Shown here: piece after piece, positions 24,324 through 32,517 of the stretch
Layout: each line of letters opens with the position of its first letter
Numbering within the stretch: the first letter of the stretch is position 1
Source of the DNA: Oscillospiraceae bacterium
Lineage (GTDB): Bacteria > Bacillota > Clostridia > Oscillospirales > Oscillospiraceae
Length of the DNA stretch: 41,514 nt
Reading direction: 5' to 3'
NCBI GenBank assembly: GCA_017436785.1
Contig: JAFSCK010000055.1
Coordinates: 1 to 41,514 of the forward strand
The notes under the pieces: model-generated
Told to the model about the DNA's origin: nothing
What the model saw: the letters and a program-made list of their open reading frames with translations, nothing else
The model's database searches: none
Made by a program: the position numbers and the translations under genes

Positions 24324-25232
24324 TTACATATCGTAAATGCCCATAATCAGAATACCGGCAAAAGTAACAGCGATGCAGGCATAATGCTTCCAGCTCAGCT
24401 TTTCCTTCAGGAACAGTCGGCTCCACAGGACGGAGGCCATGCAGTAAGAGGAAATAATGGGAGCAGCCAGCGCAGCATCGCCGCTGGCAAGAGCCATGAT
24501 ATAGGTAAACTGACCGGCAGTTTCAAAGATGGCACCGACATACTTGGGCGCTTCCATCTTAGGAACCAGCTTCTGTTTTTTGATGATGACGGTATAAATG
24601 AAGCAGACAATGCCGCTGAACAGGAAGGTCAGCTCATAGGCAACATTGGCAGAATCCTCATTCAGTGTTTCCAGAACCAGCTCATCGGCAAAGGTGCCGG
24701 CGGCATCCAAGAAGCAGTAGGCAAGGGGCAGGGCAAGGGCCAGCCAAGATTTTGCATACTTATAGTTAGAGGCCTCCTGACGGGCTGCACGAAGCTCCTC
24801 GTCCTCGTGGGCTTCCACAAAGCCCAGACCAATGACACCGGCGCAGGCCAGTGCAATGGCCAGATACTGAGGGGCCTCCATAGGATCGGCAGTTCCGGTG
24901 ACGATGGCGACGATGGCAACTAATGCACCGGAAGCATTGCAAATGGGGGAGGAGATGGAAAGCTCAATGTAGCGAAGGCCTACATAGCCCAGTGTCATTG
25001 AACCGATGTACAGCAGGGAGACGGGCAGATAGGTCCAGATGACCTCGAAGGAGATTTCTACACCGCCAATGAAGATCTCGTACACGGCGTGCAGGCCCAT
25101 TACGATACCAACAGCCATAACCATTTTGAACTGACTATATTTGTCCTTTGCGTCACGGCAGCCGATCTTAGAGAAGAAGTCAGAACCGGACCAGCACAGC
25201 AATGTGATAATTGAGAACCAGAACCAAGTCAT
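24324..25232 (-). CDS. EamA-family (DMT) transporter
   Basis: A 302-residue drug/metabolite-superfamily permease with ten hydrophobic segments in two five-helix halves (about 1-135 and 160-302). An acidic cytosolic loop (AHEDEELRAARQEAS) joins the halves. The first helix WFWFSIITLLCWSGSDFFSKI and the last (HYACIAVTFAGILIMGIY) are typical of EamA domains. The substrate cannot be seen; being last in an operon with a methionine gamma-lyase-family enzyme, an amino-acid or sulfur metabolite is possible. GTGAGG lies 7 bases before the ATG. Confidence 0.9.
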   Translation of the reverse strand: MTWFWFSIITLLCWSGSDFFSKIGCRDAKDKYSQFKMVMAVGIVMGLHAVYEIFIGGVEISFEVIWTYLPVSLLYIGSMTLGYVGLRYIELSISSPICNASGALVAIVAIVTGTADPMEAPQYLAIALACAGVIGLGFVEAHEDEELRAARQEASNYKYAKSWLALALPLAYCFLDAAGTFADELVLETLNEDSANVAYELTFLFSGIVCFIYTVIIKKQKLVPKMEAPKYVGAIFETAGQFTYIMALASGDAALAAPIISSYCMASVLWSRLFLKEKLSWKHYACIAVTFAGILIMGIYDM

Positions 25233-25256
25233 TTTTATACCTCACTTTGTTTTATT

Positions 25257-26540
25257 TTAAAGAGTTATCAAACCGGCATCCATCATTTTCTGCAGGCTCA
25301 TAAGGATACCAAGCTTGGCATGGTACCAAGTCAGGCCGCCTTGGAAATAGACCGCATAGGGGGGACGGATGGGACCGTCTGCGGAAAGCTCAATGGAACT
25401 GCCCTGCACAAAAGCACCGGCGGCCATGATAACACGGTCCTTATAGCCGGGCATATCAGAGGGCCAAGGGGTTGCAAAGGAATCCACAGGCGCAGCTGCC
25501 TGAATGCCCTTACAGAAGGCGATCATGCCTTCCTCGCTGCCCAACTCCACAGCCTGAATGATATCATGACGGCTTTCGGTGGCATTAGGGACACAGCGGA
25601 AGCCCAGCGGCTCGTACAGATTGGCTGCAAAGATGGCGCCCTTTTCTGCTCCGGCGGTGACAGTGGGAGCAAGGAAGAAGCCCTGATACAGGCTGGTCAT
25701 CAGGCCCAGATTCGCACCAACCTCCTGACCCAGACCGGGAGCAGACAGGCGATAGGCGCAGCGGTCCACACAGGCCTTTGTGCCGGCGATATAGCCGCCA
25801 ATGGGAGCCAATCCGCCGCCGGGATTCTTAATGAGGGAGCCGACCGTCATATCCGCGCCCACATCGGAGGGCTCAATGGCTTCCACAAATTCGCCATAGC
25901 AGTTATCCACCATAACGATCAGATCGGGCTTGATATTCTTGCAGAATGCGATCAATTCTCCAATCTGAGTTACAGAAAAGGTGGGGCGGGTAGCATAGCC
26001 CTTGGAACGCTGAATGGTGACCATCTTGGTCTTGGGGTTGATCGCTTTGCGGATGCCTTCGTAGTCGAAGGTTCCCTCGGGAAGCAGGTCCACCTGATTA
26101 TAGGTCACGCCATATTCCGCCAGAGAGCAGGGGCTGGGGCGGATGCCAATGACCTCCTGCAAGGTATCGTAGGGAAGTCCCACGGGGGACAGCAGCTCAT
26201 CGCCGGGCAGCAGGTTGGCGCTGAGGGCGATGGTCAGCGCATGGGTACCGCAGGTGATCTGAGGACGGACCAATGCAGCTTCCGTGTGGAAAACATCTGC
26301 GTAGACCCGTTCGAGATTGTCACGGCCAAAGTCATCATAGCCATAGCCGGTGGTACCTACAAAACAGGCTGCGGAAACCTTGTTTTTCTGCATGGCCCGC
26401 AAAACCTTGGCCTGATTGTGCTCTGCAATCTTGTCAATGGCATCGAAGCGATCCTTTAGTTTGGAGATCGCCTTTTCACCATAGGCATATACAGCAGGGG
26501 AGATGCCCATGGTTTGATATAGTTCCAGTAATTCTTCCAT
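25257..26540 (-). CDS. Methionine gamma-lyase-family PLP enzyme
   Basis: A 427-residue fold-type I PLP protein of the PF06838 group (once called aluminium resistance protein). Features: CGTHALTIAL for the cofactor phosphate, the Asp of VMVDNCYGEF, and the Schiff-base Lys in GSLIKNPGGG (K238), with PIGGYIAG after it. The family is distinct from true Cys/Met gamma-lyases, and the reaction is not settled; C-S lyase activity is the usual guess. GAGGA overlaps the AbrB stop, and the start lies 3 bases beyond it. The EamA permease follows 24 bases after the stop. Three-gene operon. Confidence 0.92.
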   Translation of the reverse strand: MEELLELYQTMGISPAVYAYGEKAISKLKDRFDAIDKIAEHNQAKVLRAMQKNKVSAACFVGTTGYGYDDFGRDNLERVYADVFHTEAALVRPQITCGTHALTIALSANLLPGDELLSPVGLPYDTLQEVIGIRPSPCSLAEYGVTYNQVDLLPEGTFDYEGIRKAINPKTKMVTIQRSKGYATRPTFSVTQIGELIAFCKNIKPDLIVMVDNCYGEFVEAIEPSDVGADMTVGSLIKNPGGGLAPIGGYIAGTKACVDRCAYRLSAPGLGQEVGANLGLMTSLYQGFFLAPTVTAGAEKGAIFAANLYEPLGFRCVPNATESRHDIIQAVELGSEEGMIAFCKGIQAAAPVDSFATPWPSDMPGYKDRVIMAAGAFVQGSSIELSADGPIRPPYAVYFQGGLTWYHAKLGILMSLQKMMDAGLITL

Positions 26541-26543
26541 AAG

Positions 26544-26783
26544 TTAATCCTCTTTTTTTACATTATTCAGTAATTCGTTGGCCAGATCATTGAGGACCTC
26601 CGGCCGGGAAACGATCAGTCCTGTTTCTGCTTCTCCGAGAATCAGCAGGGTATCGCCGGGCTTGATGCCGAACAATTCACGAGCCTCCTTGGGAATCACG
26701 ATCTGTCCCCGGTCGCCCACCTTCGCAGTGCCGAATACCCGCTGCTGCTTGTTTTTGCCAAGAATGTGTTTGCCTCCGGGCAT
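26544..26783 (-). CDS. AbrB/SpoVT-type transcriptional regulator
   Basis: A 79-residue protein with a swapped-hairpin AbrB domain in the middle: FGTAKVGDRGQIVIPKEAR, LFGIKPGDTLLILGE, then a helical C-terminus. These small dimers bind DNA and often control their own operon. It is the first gene of the operon with the PLP enzyme and the EamA permease. AAGGA precedes the ATG, and a near-perfect sigma-A promoter lies about 58 bases upstream. Confidence 0.92.
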   Translation of the reverse strand: MPGGKHILGKNKQQRVFGTAKVGDRGQIVIPKEARELFGIKPGDTLLILGEAETGLIVSRPEVLNDLANELLNNVKKED

Positions 26784-26840
26784 GTCATTCCTTCTTTCAT
26801 AATTTGCATTTCATATTTTTCATACTTTTCACACTTGCGG

Positions 26841-26869
26841 ATTATACAAAATTCTGCGGCTGTTGTCAA
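26841..26869 (-). promoter_or_regulatory. Promoter for the AbrB operon
   Basis: On the minus strand: perfect TTGACA, 17 bases, perfect TATAAT. The -35 box is inside the loop of the upstream terminator hairpin. Confidence 0.88.
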
Positions 26870-26880
26870 GACAGCCGCAG
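26854..26880 (-). terminator. Terminator of the TIGR04255-yugP-HD operon
   Basis: Perfect 10-bp stem CTGCGGCTGT / ACAGCCGCAG with the loop CTTGACA, followed by AATTTT. Confidence 0.8.
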
Positions 26881-26893
26881 AAAATAATTGGAT

Positions 26894-27343
26894 TTATTTC
26901 ACAAGAATCTCTCTTGCTTTTTGGTACTTTTGCATCCACCATTGGAGTTTTTCTTCCGGAAGGCCTGCTCCGGTGCAGCGGGTCTGGTCCGAGTTATGGG
27001 CGATATCCGCAAGCTTCACCTTTCTTGCAATGGGGTGGGCTGCAATGCGGCGAACATAATCAAAATAGGCTTCCTGATCGTGCTCCGCAGCATCCTCATG
27101 GGTCAGCAGTGCCACAATTTCCACCACCTCGGGGGGAAACGCCTGAGCCAGTTCCTCTATGGTGACAGAAGTATCTTCTACCACATCATGAAGCAGTGCC
27201 GCACAGCAGGAGATCTCATCCTCCATTTGCTCCGCTAAATGAATCGGGTGAAAAATATAGGGTATCCCATTGTAATCTAGCTGTCCGTGGTGAGCATTGT
27301 AGGCGAAGATCATGGCTTTGCTGGTCAGATGCGTATAGACCAT
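26894..27343 (-). CDS. Small HD-domain protein, alarmone hydrolase-like
   Basis: A 149-residue HD hydrolase with the order seen in the (p)ppGpp-hydrolase domain of RelA/SpoT: AYNAHHGQLDYNGIPYIFHP (H and the substrate-side segment), ALLHDVVEDT (the HD plus the ED), and VKLADIAHNSD (the last metal Asp). No synthetase, TGS or ACT domain is present, so it fits the small alarmone hydrolase group that removes the 3' diphosphate of (p)ppGpp; other nucleotide substrates are possible. The ATG overlaps the stop of the yugP-like gene, so the two are translationally coupled. Confidence 0.85.
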   Translation of the reverse strand: MVYTHLTSKAMIFAYNAHHGQLDYNGIPYIFHPIHLAEQMEDEISCCAALLHDVVEDTSVTIEELAQAFPPEVVEIVALLTHEDAAEHDQEAYFDYVRRIAAHPIARKVKLADIAHNSDQTRCTGAGLPEEKLQWWMQKYQKAREILVK

Positions 27344-28074
27344 CAGTCATTCCTCCGTCTTCTGCCGCCGAAAAGCAGGATCAGGCGCAGCAGCTGGGCC
27401 AGTGCGGTTGCCGTAGCGGCCACATAGGTCAGAGCGGCGGCCGTCAGAGTCTTTCTCGCGCCCCGCTGCTCATCCTCCGTCAGAAGATTGGCGGATTCAA
27501 TGACCTGCATAGCCCGGCGGCTGGCATTAAATTCCACAGGCAGTGTAACCAGCTGAAAAACCAGAGACAAGCCAAAACAGGCGATTCCCAAATATACCAG
27601 TGTATCGGAAACCAATCCAAGTGTGGAAAACAGAATACCGATCAAAATGAGCGGCATGGCAAGTCTTGAACCGAAATTGGTCAGGGGAATAATGGCGGCT
27701 CTGAGCTTGATCGGTGCATAGCCCTGTGCATACTGAACCGCATGCCCCGCCTCGTGACAGGCGACACCGATGGCCGCAGTGGAGGTGTTGCTGTACACGC
27801 TGTCAGACAAACGGATCACGTTGGTTTTGGGATCAAAATGATCCGTCAGGTTGCCGCTGACCCGTTCGATGCGGACACCATGAACACCATTGGCGCTGAG
27901 GACACGCTGGGCTGCCTGTGCACCGGTGAGGCGGCGGATGGAGAACTGCTGAGAATACTTTTGAAATGTGGAATTAACATTGTGACTGGCCCAAAGAGAT
28001 AAAATCACACAGGGCAGTACCAGATATAGATATGTCCAGTCAAAACCGTAGTAGTAACCGTAAGGATAGAGCAT
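27343..28074 (-). CDS. Zinc metallopeptidase (YugP type)
   Basis: A 243-residue membrane peptidase of the Zn_peptidase_2 family. The N-terminal helix (about 8-24) is followed by a soluble part with the zinc motif ACHEAGHAVQ, the preceding VIRLSDSVYSNTSTAAIGV segment, and three more helices (about 120-140, 148-172 and 205-237) ahead of a basic tail. The frame extends 111 bases further, but GGGAGG is 5 bases before the ATG at 28074 and the start then reads LYPYGYYYGFDWTYLY, as in the family. Substrates of YugP are not known. Middle gene of an operon. Confidence 0.9.
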   Translation of the reverse strand: MLYPYGYYYGFDWTYLYLVLPCVILSLWASHNVNSTFQKYSQQFSIRRLTGAQAAQRVLSANGVHGVRIERVSGNLTDHFDPKTNVIRLSDSVYSNTSTAAIGVACHEAGHAVQYAQGYAPIKLRAAIIPLTNFGSRLAMPLILIGILFSTLGLVSDTLVYLGIACFGLSLVFQLVTLPVEFNASRRAMQVIESANLLTEDEQRGARKTLTAAALTYVAATATALAQLLRLILLFGGRRRRND

Positions 28075-28090
28075 AATGACCTCCCGTTTT

Positions 28091-28876
28091 TTAAATAATT
28101 TCCGGCTCCATGGCCTCGTGAAGTTTTGTCGTAATGGCACCCCGGAAGAGGGAAAACGCCTGCGCGTGGAGCGTCTGTAAGGCACCGGCCACCAGATTCA
28201 GTGGGACTTGGCCCGGCATGTATAGATCCTGATCGAAGATGAATTTAATTTCCTGATCCTGAGTTCTGCCTCGTTTTACAAGCCCGGGACCCGCGTGGAT
28301 CTTTGCACGGCAGCCGCCGCGAATATTTAGCTCGCAGTCTACCGTGTTCCGAAGAGAAGCTGCCTCTTCTACGCTATCCAATGACAGTGGTCCCAGATAA
28401 CAGGGCTGGATCAATTCCCGAAAGGGGATCCCCTCCAGCCCGAGAGAGAAGCGCGATATAAAATTCAGATAACGCAGACCGATCCGGGAAAAGTGGGCCG
28501 GCTTGTAAATGCGGATGAAGGCGGCCAGCGGTTTGTCCAGATGGGCGGCAAATTCCTCCCAACTGGGGTATCGGGTACAGGTGAGGGAAATGAACTGGTT
28601 GGTCAGATTGACCCGCCAGACACCGTCGGAAGAGGAAAACTGAAAGTTGGTAATAGGAGGCTGGTTTTGGACCGTCAGCTTTCCATCCACGCTGACAAGC
28701 TTCGGTGCAGAAAGCTCCTGCTTCCGCAGAAAAATGGGAAACGCATCCCGGATCGCCTCCTGAAATTCCACAGGTTCAGAGGCGGTAACAGACAGGATCT
28801 CCGGAAATCGAAGCTGACAGATCACCTCTGCCAAGGGGGAAAGCTGATAGCGGCAGTGCACTTCCTTAGAAAACAT
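28091..28876 (-). CDS. TIGR04255-family protein
   Basis: A 261-residue protein of the sporadically distributed TIGR04255 family. Recognised by the opening KEVHCRYQLSPLAEVICQLRF, the FISLTCTRYPSWEEF strand-helix, and FSRIGLRYLNFIS. Function is not known; the family is patchy among bacteria. The ATG at 28876 has GAGG 7 bases before it; the ATG six bases upstream is too near. It heads an operon of three genes: 16 bases separate it from yugP, which in turn overlaps the HD gene. Confidence 0.8.
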   Translation of the reverse strand: MFSKEVHCRYQLSPLAEVICQLRFPEILSVTASEPVEFQEAIRDAFPIFLRKQELSAPKLVSVDGKLTVQNQPPITNFQFSSSDGVWRVNLTNQFISLTCTRYPSWEEFAAHLDKPLAAFIRIYKPAHFSRIGLRYLNFISRFSLGLEGIPFRELIQPCYLGPLSLDSVEEAASLRNTVDCELNIRGGCRAKIHAGPGLVKRGRTQDQEIKFIFDQDLYMPGQVPLNLVAGALQTLHAQAFSLFRGAITTKLHEAMEPEII

Positions 28877-29057
28877 AGGCATACCTCATTTTATGTAGAA
28901 AGTTATCTTTTATTATAGCCAAACCCAGACAAAATGGCAAGAGGATGGGAGCAAAGGATGATCGGAAAATTGTAAACTTTAGGAAAACAAAAATACGATT
29001 AAGATTAGGAAAACGTTGAAAAGTTCACAGTTTATTCATCCTACGATTTAAGGAAAC

Positions 29058-29066
29058 TGATATACT
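29058..29066 (+). promoter_or_regulatory. Extended -10 promoter for the permease gene
   Basis: TGA followed by TATACT, 40 bases before the start; the -35 is weak. Confidence 0.5.
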
Positions 29067-29106
29067 TACCAAGATGTGATTTTATTGCGGAAAAGAAGGG
29101 ATTAGC

Positions 29107-30309
29107 ATGAAAGACCCCTATAAAAGAAGATATTTTTATCTGATGATGTCCATTTTTGGCGCCATCAGTTTGAGTATCCTGGTGTTTTTCTCATTGTACC
29201 GGTTTCGTGGAATTGGGGAGATACTGCGTAAACTCAGCAGTATTTTGGCACCCTTTATTTATGGCAGTGTGGTGGCCTATTTGCTGCGGCCTTCCTGCAA
29301 TACCTATGAAAACCTTTTGCAGAAGTATCTGCCCAAAAAACTGAAAAAGGCAGCCGGTTCCTTGGCAGTGACGTTTGCCTTGCTTACAGGCATTCTGGTG
29401 GTATACGTTCTGATTATCATGATCGTACCTCAGTTGATCAGCAGCATTGAATCCCTAGTGACCACATTGCCTCAGAAGATCAACTATTTTATGGCATGGG
29501 TCAGACATACCTTCGGAGGTGTGCCGATGATCGCATCGTTAATCCAGAAATTTGACAGCAATGCCAGTGCTATTTATCAGGATGTGAATGCATGGGCCAC
29601 GGAAACATTGACACCCTATGTTACCAGCTTTGTCAGCGGTGTCGGTTCCAGCGTATATAACATTTTATTATTCTTGTATAATTTGCTGATCGGTTTGATC
29701 GTTGCCTGCTACCTGCTGGCAAGCAGAAAGAAATTTGCGCGGCAAAGTGTGCTGATCGTTCGCAGCATGCTGAAGCCCCGATGGGCAGATCTGGTACTGG
29801 ATGAGGTGGCTTTTGTTGACCGGATGTTCGGTGGTTTCATCGACGGAAAAATTGTGGATTCTGCCATCATCGGTGTGCTTTGTTATATTGGCTGCTCGGT
29901 TTTCAAATTCCCCAATGCGCTGCTGGTTTCGGCGATCGTAGGCATTACCAACCTGATCCCGTTCTTTGGTCCCTTCATCGGTGCGGTACCATCCACACTG
30001 CTGATTATGTTTGAAGACCCCATTAAGGGACTCTGGTTTATTCTCTTCATTCTGGCCTTGCAGCAGTTGGATGGCAATGTCATTGGACCCGCTATTTTGG
30101 GCGACCGTACAGGATTGTCCAGCTTCTGGGTATTGTTTGCAATTATCCTTTGCGGCGGCCTATGGGGTCTGGTGGGTATGGTGATTTGTGTGCCCATGTT
30201 TGCAGTCATTTATGATATCGTAAAGAAGCTGGTACGCCGTGGCCTACTCAAGAAAGAGCAAAATTACCTATGGGATCAGTATAAAGCAGATTTTCCTGAT
30301 GAAAAATAG
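29107..30309 (+). CDS. AI-2E family (UPF0118) permease
   Basis: A 400-residue polytopic membrane protein of the AI-2E family. Two N-terminal helices, an extended soluble middle (about 120-185) and the C-terminal core of five or six helices with LIPFFGPFIGAVPS and QQLDGNVIGPAILG, the family hallmarks. Members have been tied to autoinducer-2 export, sodium/proton antiport and other roles, so no substrate is given. AAGAAGGGA precedes the ATG. A hairpin follows its stop codon. Confidence 0.92.
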   Translation: MKDPYKRRYFYLMMSIFGAISLSILVFFSLYRFRGIGEILRKLSSILAPFIYGSVVAYLLRPSCNTYENLLQKYLPKKLKKAAGSLAVTFALLTGILVVYVLIIMIVPQLISSIESLVTTLPQKINYFMAWVRHTFGGVPMIASLIQKFDSNASAIYQDVNAWATETLTPYVTSFVSGVGSSVYNILLFLYNLLIGLIVACYLLASRKKFARQSVLIVRSMLKPRWADLVLDEVAFVDRMFGGFIDGKIVDSAIIGVLCYIGCSVFKFPNALLVSAIVGITNLIPFFGPFIGAVPSTLLIMFEDPIKGLWFILFILALQQLDGNVIGPAILGDRTGLSSFWVLFAIILCGGLWGLVGMVICVPMFAVIYDIVKKLVRRGLLKKEQNYLWDQYKADFPDEK

Positions 30310-30337
30310 GGAACATCTTTCATACGAGAATTGTTGG

Positions 30338-30368
30338 ACCGTCACAGCAGTGTATTTGCTGTGACGGT
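30338..30368 (+). terminator. Strong hairpin between permease and GNAT genes
   Basis: Perfect 12-bp stem ACCGTCACAGCA / TGCTGTGACGGT, 7-base loop, but no T-run after it; it may be a weak terminator or a processing or stability element. Confidence 0.55.
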
Positions 30369-30393
30369 TCTTGACAAAAAGGGGAGAAATACA

Positions 30394-30897
30394 GTGCTGG
30401 AACTGCGGAAAATGAATTATGAGGACCTAATTGAGCAGTGGAAATACGTAACAGTCCTGCCGACGGATGAAAATGGCTTAACAAATCAATACGAGGGTGT
30501 ATCTCTTGAGGAATACAGAGATAGGGTGCTGCCCGAACTGATGATGCACGAAAAACCCGTCAATATGCCGGACTGGTTTGTGCCGGAAACCTATTACTAT
30601 CTGTGGGATGGAGATATCCTCGTTGGGGAATACAGAATCAGACATCATTTGACAGAAGCCTTGAAAACAGGCGGCGGTCATATCGGATACAGTATTAAAA
30701 GGGAACTTCGGGGACAGGGTTATGGAACCATGGGACTGGCTATGACAGTGGAATTGGCCAGAGGGATCGTTCCGGAGGAGGAACTGTATTTGCGAGTGCA
30801 AAAGGGAAATCTCCCATCCCTTCATGCCATTCTTAATAATGGGGGTTATCTTGCGGCAGAAGATGATACCCATTTTTTCCTGAGGATCAAAAAGTAA
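30394..30897 (+). CDS. GNAT-family N-acetyltransferase
   Basis: A 167-residue acetyltransferase. The acetyl-CoA loop reads IKRELRGQGYGT (Q/RxxGxG), preceded by strand GGHIGYSI and followed by the helix MGLAMTVELARG and the LNNGGY closing segment. The N-terminal half, with YYLWDGDILVGEYRIRHHLTEAL, is like GNATs of the kind that act on small molecules. The start is GTG, 7 bases after GGGGAG; the longer frame would read through the upstream hairpin. Substrate not evident. Confidence 0.88.
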   Translation: MLELRKMNYEDLIEQWKYVTVLPTDENGLTNQYEGVSLEEYRDRVLPELMMHEKPVNMPDWFVPETYYYLWDGDILVGEYRIRHHLTEALKTGGGHIGYSIKRELRGQGYGTMGLAMTVELARGIVPEEELYLRVQKGNLPSLHAILNNGGYLAAEDDTHFFLRIKK

Positions 30898-30920
30898 CAG
30901 AATGTGCATAGGCAGAAAAA

Positions 30921-30948
30921 AGGCCAAACCGCTTATGCGGTCTGGCTT
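30921..30948 (+). terminator. Intrinsic terminator after GNAT gene
   Basis: A 12-bp stem with one mismatch, AGGCCAAACCGC / GCGGTCTGGCTT, TTAT loop, followed by TCTTG. Confidence 0.65.
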
Positions 30949-31029
30949 TCTTGCGTTACAGGGCCTCTGGTAGGTGTTGGTTTCAGAAAATACGAGTTGT
31001 ACTTTTGTGTAGATATTTTCCGAAGGATA

Positions 31030-31038
31030 TGCTATACT
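31030..31038 (+). promoter_or_regulatory. Extended -10 promoter for PAP2-nrdG-dut
   Basis: TGC followed by TATACT, 28 bases before the PAP2 start; -35 weak. Confidence 0.55.
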
Positions 31039-31066
31039 ATTGAAAATATGCAGGAGGAGGCCTATT

Positions 31067-31993
31067 ATGGGTTTTTTGTATTTTTTGGAATCCATCCGTT
31101 TTCCCGCATTAAATGAAGCTATGCTGCTGATCACCCGGTTGGGCGAGGAAACTGCCTTTTTGGTGGTAGCATTGATCGTTTTCTGGTGTGCAGATAAGCG
31201 AAAGGGCTACTATATCCTGATGGCAGGGTTTGTGGGAACCATCGTCAACCAGTTTTTGAAGCTGGTATGTGCGGTCCCCCGGCCATGGGTGCAGGACCCG
31301 AATTTTACTATCGTGGAAGCGGCAAGAGAAGCAGCCTCCGGTTACAGCTTTCCCAGCGGACACAGTCAGAATGCAGTAGCTACCTTTGGCGGTGTGGCAC
31401 TGACAATCAGAAACCGCTATCTAAAGGCTGCTGCGGCGGCAATTGCGGTATTGGTTCCTTTTTCCCGAATGTATTTGGGTGTCCATACGCCTGCAGATGT
31501 GCTGACAGGCTCTCTGCTTTCTCTGGGATTCCTTATGGCACTGAAGCCCATGGTGACAACAACAAAGAAGACGGCGATGAAGGATATTATTGGGTTCCTG
31601 CTTGTGCTGGCTGTTTGTTTCCTCCTGTATGTAGAGCTATACCCCTTTCCGGAAAGTTTTGATGTTCATAATTTAACATCCGGACTGAAAAACGCCTATA
31701 CGCTTCTGGGCTGCATGATTGGCTTGGGGATCGTATATCCTGTAGAAAAGAAATATGTGAATTTTGAAACGAAAGCCATCTGGTGGGCTCAGATCATGAA
31801 GGTGATACTTGGACTCTGTGTGGTGCTGCTGGTAAAGGAAGGTCTGCGTGCGCCTTTGGAGGCTATGTTACCCGTCTATCCGGCCCGTGCGGTGCGGTAT
31901 TTCCTAATTGTACTGACGGCAGGTCTATTATGGCCCATGACATTCCAGTGGTTTTCCAAGTTGGGAGTAAAAAATGAATTACGCAACCATTAA
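31067..31993 (+). CDS. PAP2-family membrane phosphatase
   Basis: A 308-residue type 2 phosphatidic acid phosphatase with about eight membrane helices. The three active-site motifs are KLVCAVPRPW, SFPSGHSQNA, and SRMYLGVHTPADV, all facing the outer side of the membrane in the family. Possible substrates include undecaprenyl pyrophosphate or phosphatidic acid; length (with extra C-terminal helices) does not decide this. The ATG at 31067 follows AGGAGGAGG; an ATG 27 bases upstream does not. The 3' end overlaps nrdG by 20 bases. Confidence 0.92.
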   Translation: MGFLYFLESIRFPALNEAMLLITRLGEETAFLVVALIVFWCADKRKGYYILMAGFVGTIVNQFLKLVCAVPRPWVQDPNFTIVEAAREAASGYSFPSGHSQNAVATFGGVALTIRNRYLKAAAAAIAVLVPFSRMYLGVHTPADVLTGSLLSLGFLMALKPMVTTTKKTAMKDIIGFLLVLAVCFLLYVELYPFPESFDVHNLTSGLKNAYTLLGCMIGLGIVYPVEKKYVNFETKAIWWAQIMKVILGLCVVLLVKEGLRAPLEAMLPVYPARAVRYFLIVLTAGLLWPMTFQWFSKLGVKNELRNH

Positions 31994-32516
31994 GAATTGT
32001 GACATTGCCAATGGTCCGGGTGTTCGCGTCAGTCTGTTTGTATCAGGCTGCACTCATCGCTGCAAGGGCTGCTTTAACGAAGTGGCCTGGGACTTTGACT
32101 ATGGCGAGCCCTTTACGCAAAATACGATAGATCAAATTATTGACATGCTCCGCCCCAGCTATATCCGGGGACTGACCTTGTTGGGAGGCGAACCCTTTGA
32201 GCCTCAGAATCAGGATGCGGTGGTTATGCTGCTGCGCCAGATCAAACAGGAGCTGCCGGAGAAGAGCATCTGGGCGTTTTCCGGATATTTGTTTGAAAAG
32301 GACATTCTGTCAGGCCGGTTAGGGGATACCAGTGAGTATCTGAGCTATCTGGATGTGCTGGTAGATGGTCCCTTTGTGGAAGCGAAGAAAAATTTGTCGC
32401 TGCGGTTCCGAGGATCGGAGAATCAGCGGATCATTGATGTACCAGCATCTCTTGCAGCAGGGGAGGTCATCCTCTGGCAGGATTGGCAGGGAGAAAAGAA
32501 AGGAAGGAATCCCTAA
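31974..32516 (+). CDS. nrdG: Anaerobic ribonucleotide reductase activase
   Basis: NrdG is the radical-SAM enzyme that forms the glycyl radical on NrdD, the oxygen-sensitive class III ribonucleotide reductase. The 180-residue protein has the 4Fe-4S cluster motif CTHRCKGC (C26, C30, C33), a GPGVRVSLFVSGC lead-in, the SAM-binding LTLLGGEPFEP, and LDVLVDGPF. It starts inside the PAP2 gene (20-base overlap). nrdD is not in the window, which is unusual because the two are commonly adjacent; it must be elsewhere. Its stop codon is only two bases before the dut start. Confidence 0.94.
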   Translation: MNYATIKNCDIANGPGVRVSLFVSGCTHRCKGCFNEVAWDFDYGEPFTQNTIDQIIDMLRPSYIRGLTLLGGEPFEPQNQDAVVMLLRQIKQELPEKSIWAFSGYLFEKDILSGRLGDTSEYLSYLDVLVDGPFVEAKKNLSLRFRGSENQRIIDVPASLAAGEVILWQDWQGEKKGRNP

Positions 32517-32517
32517 T

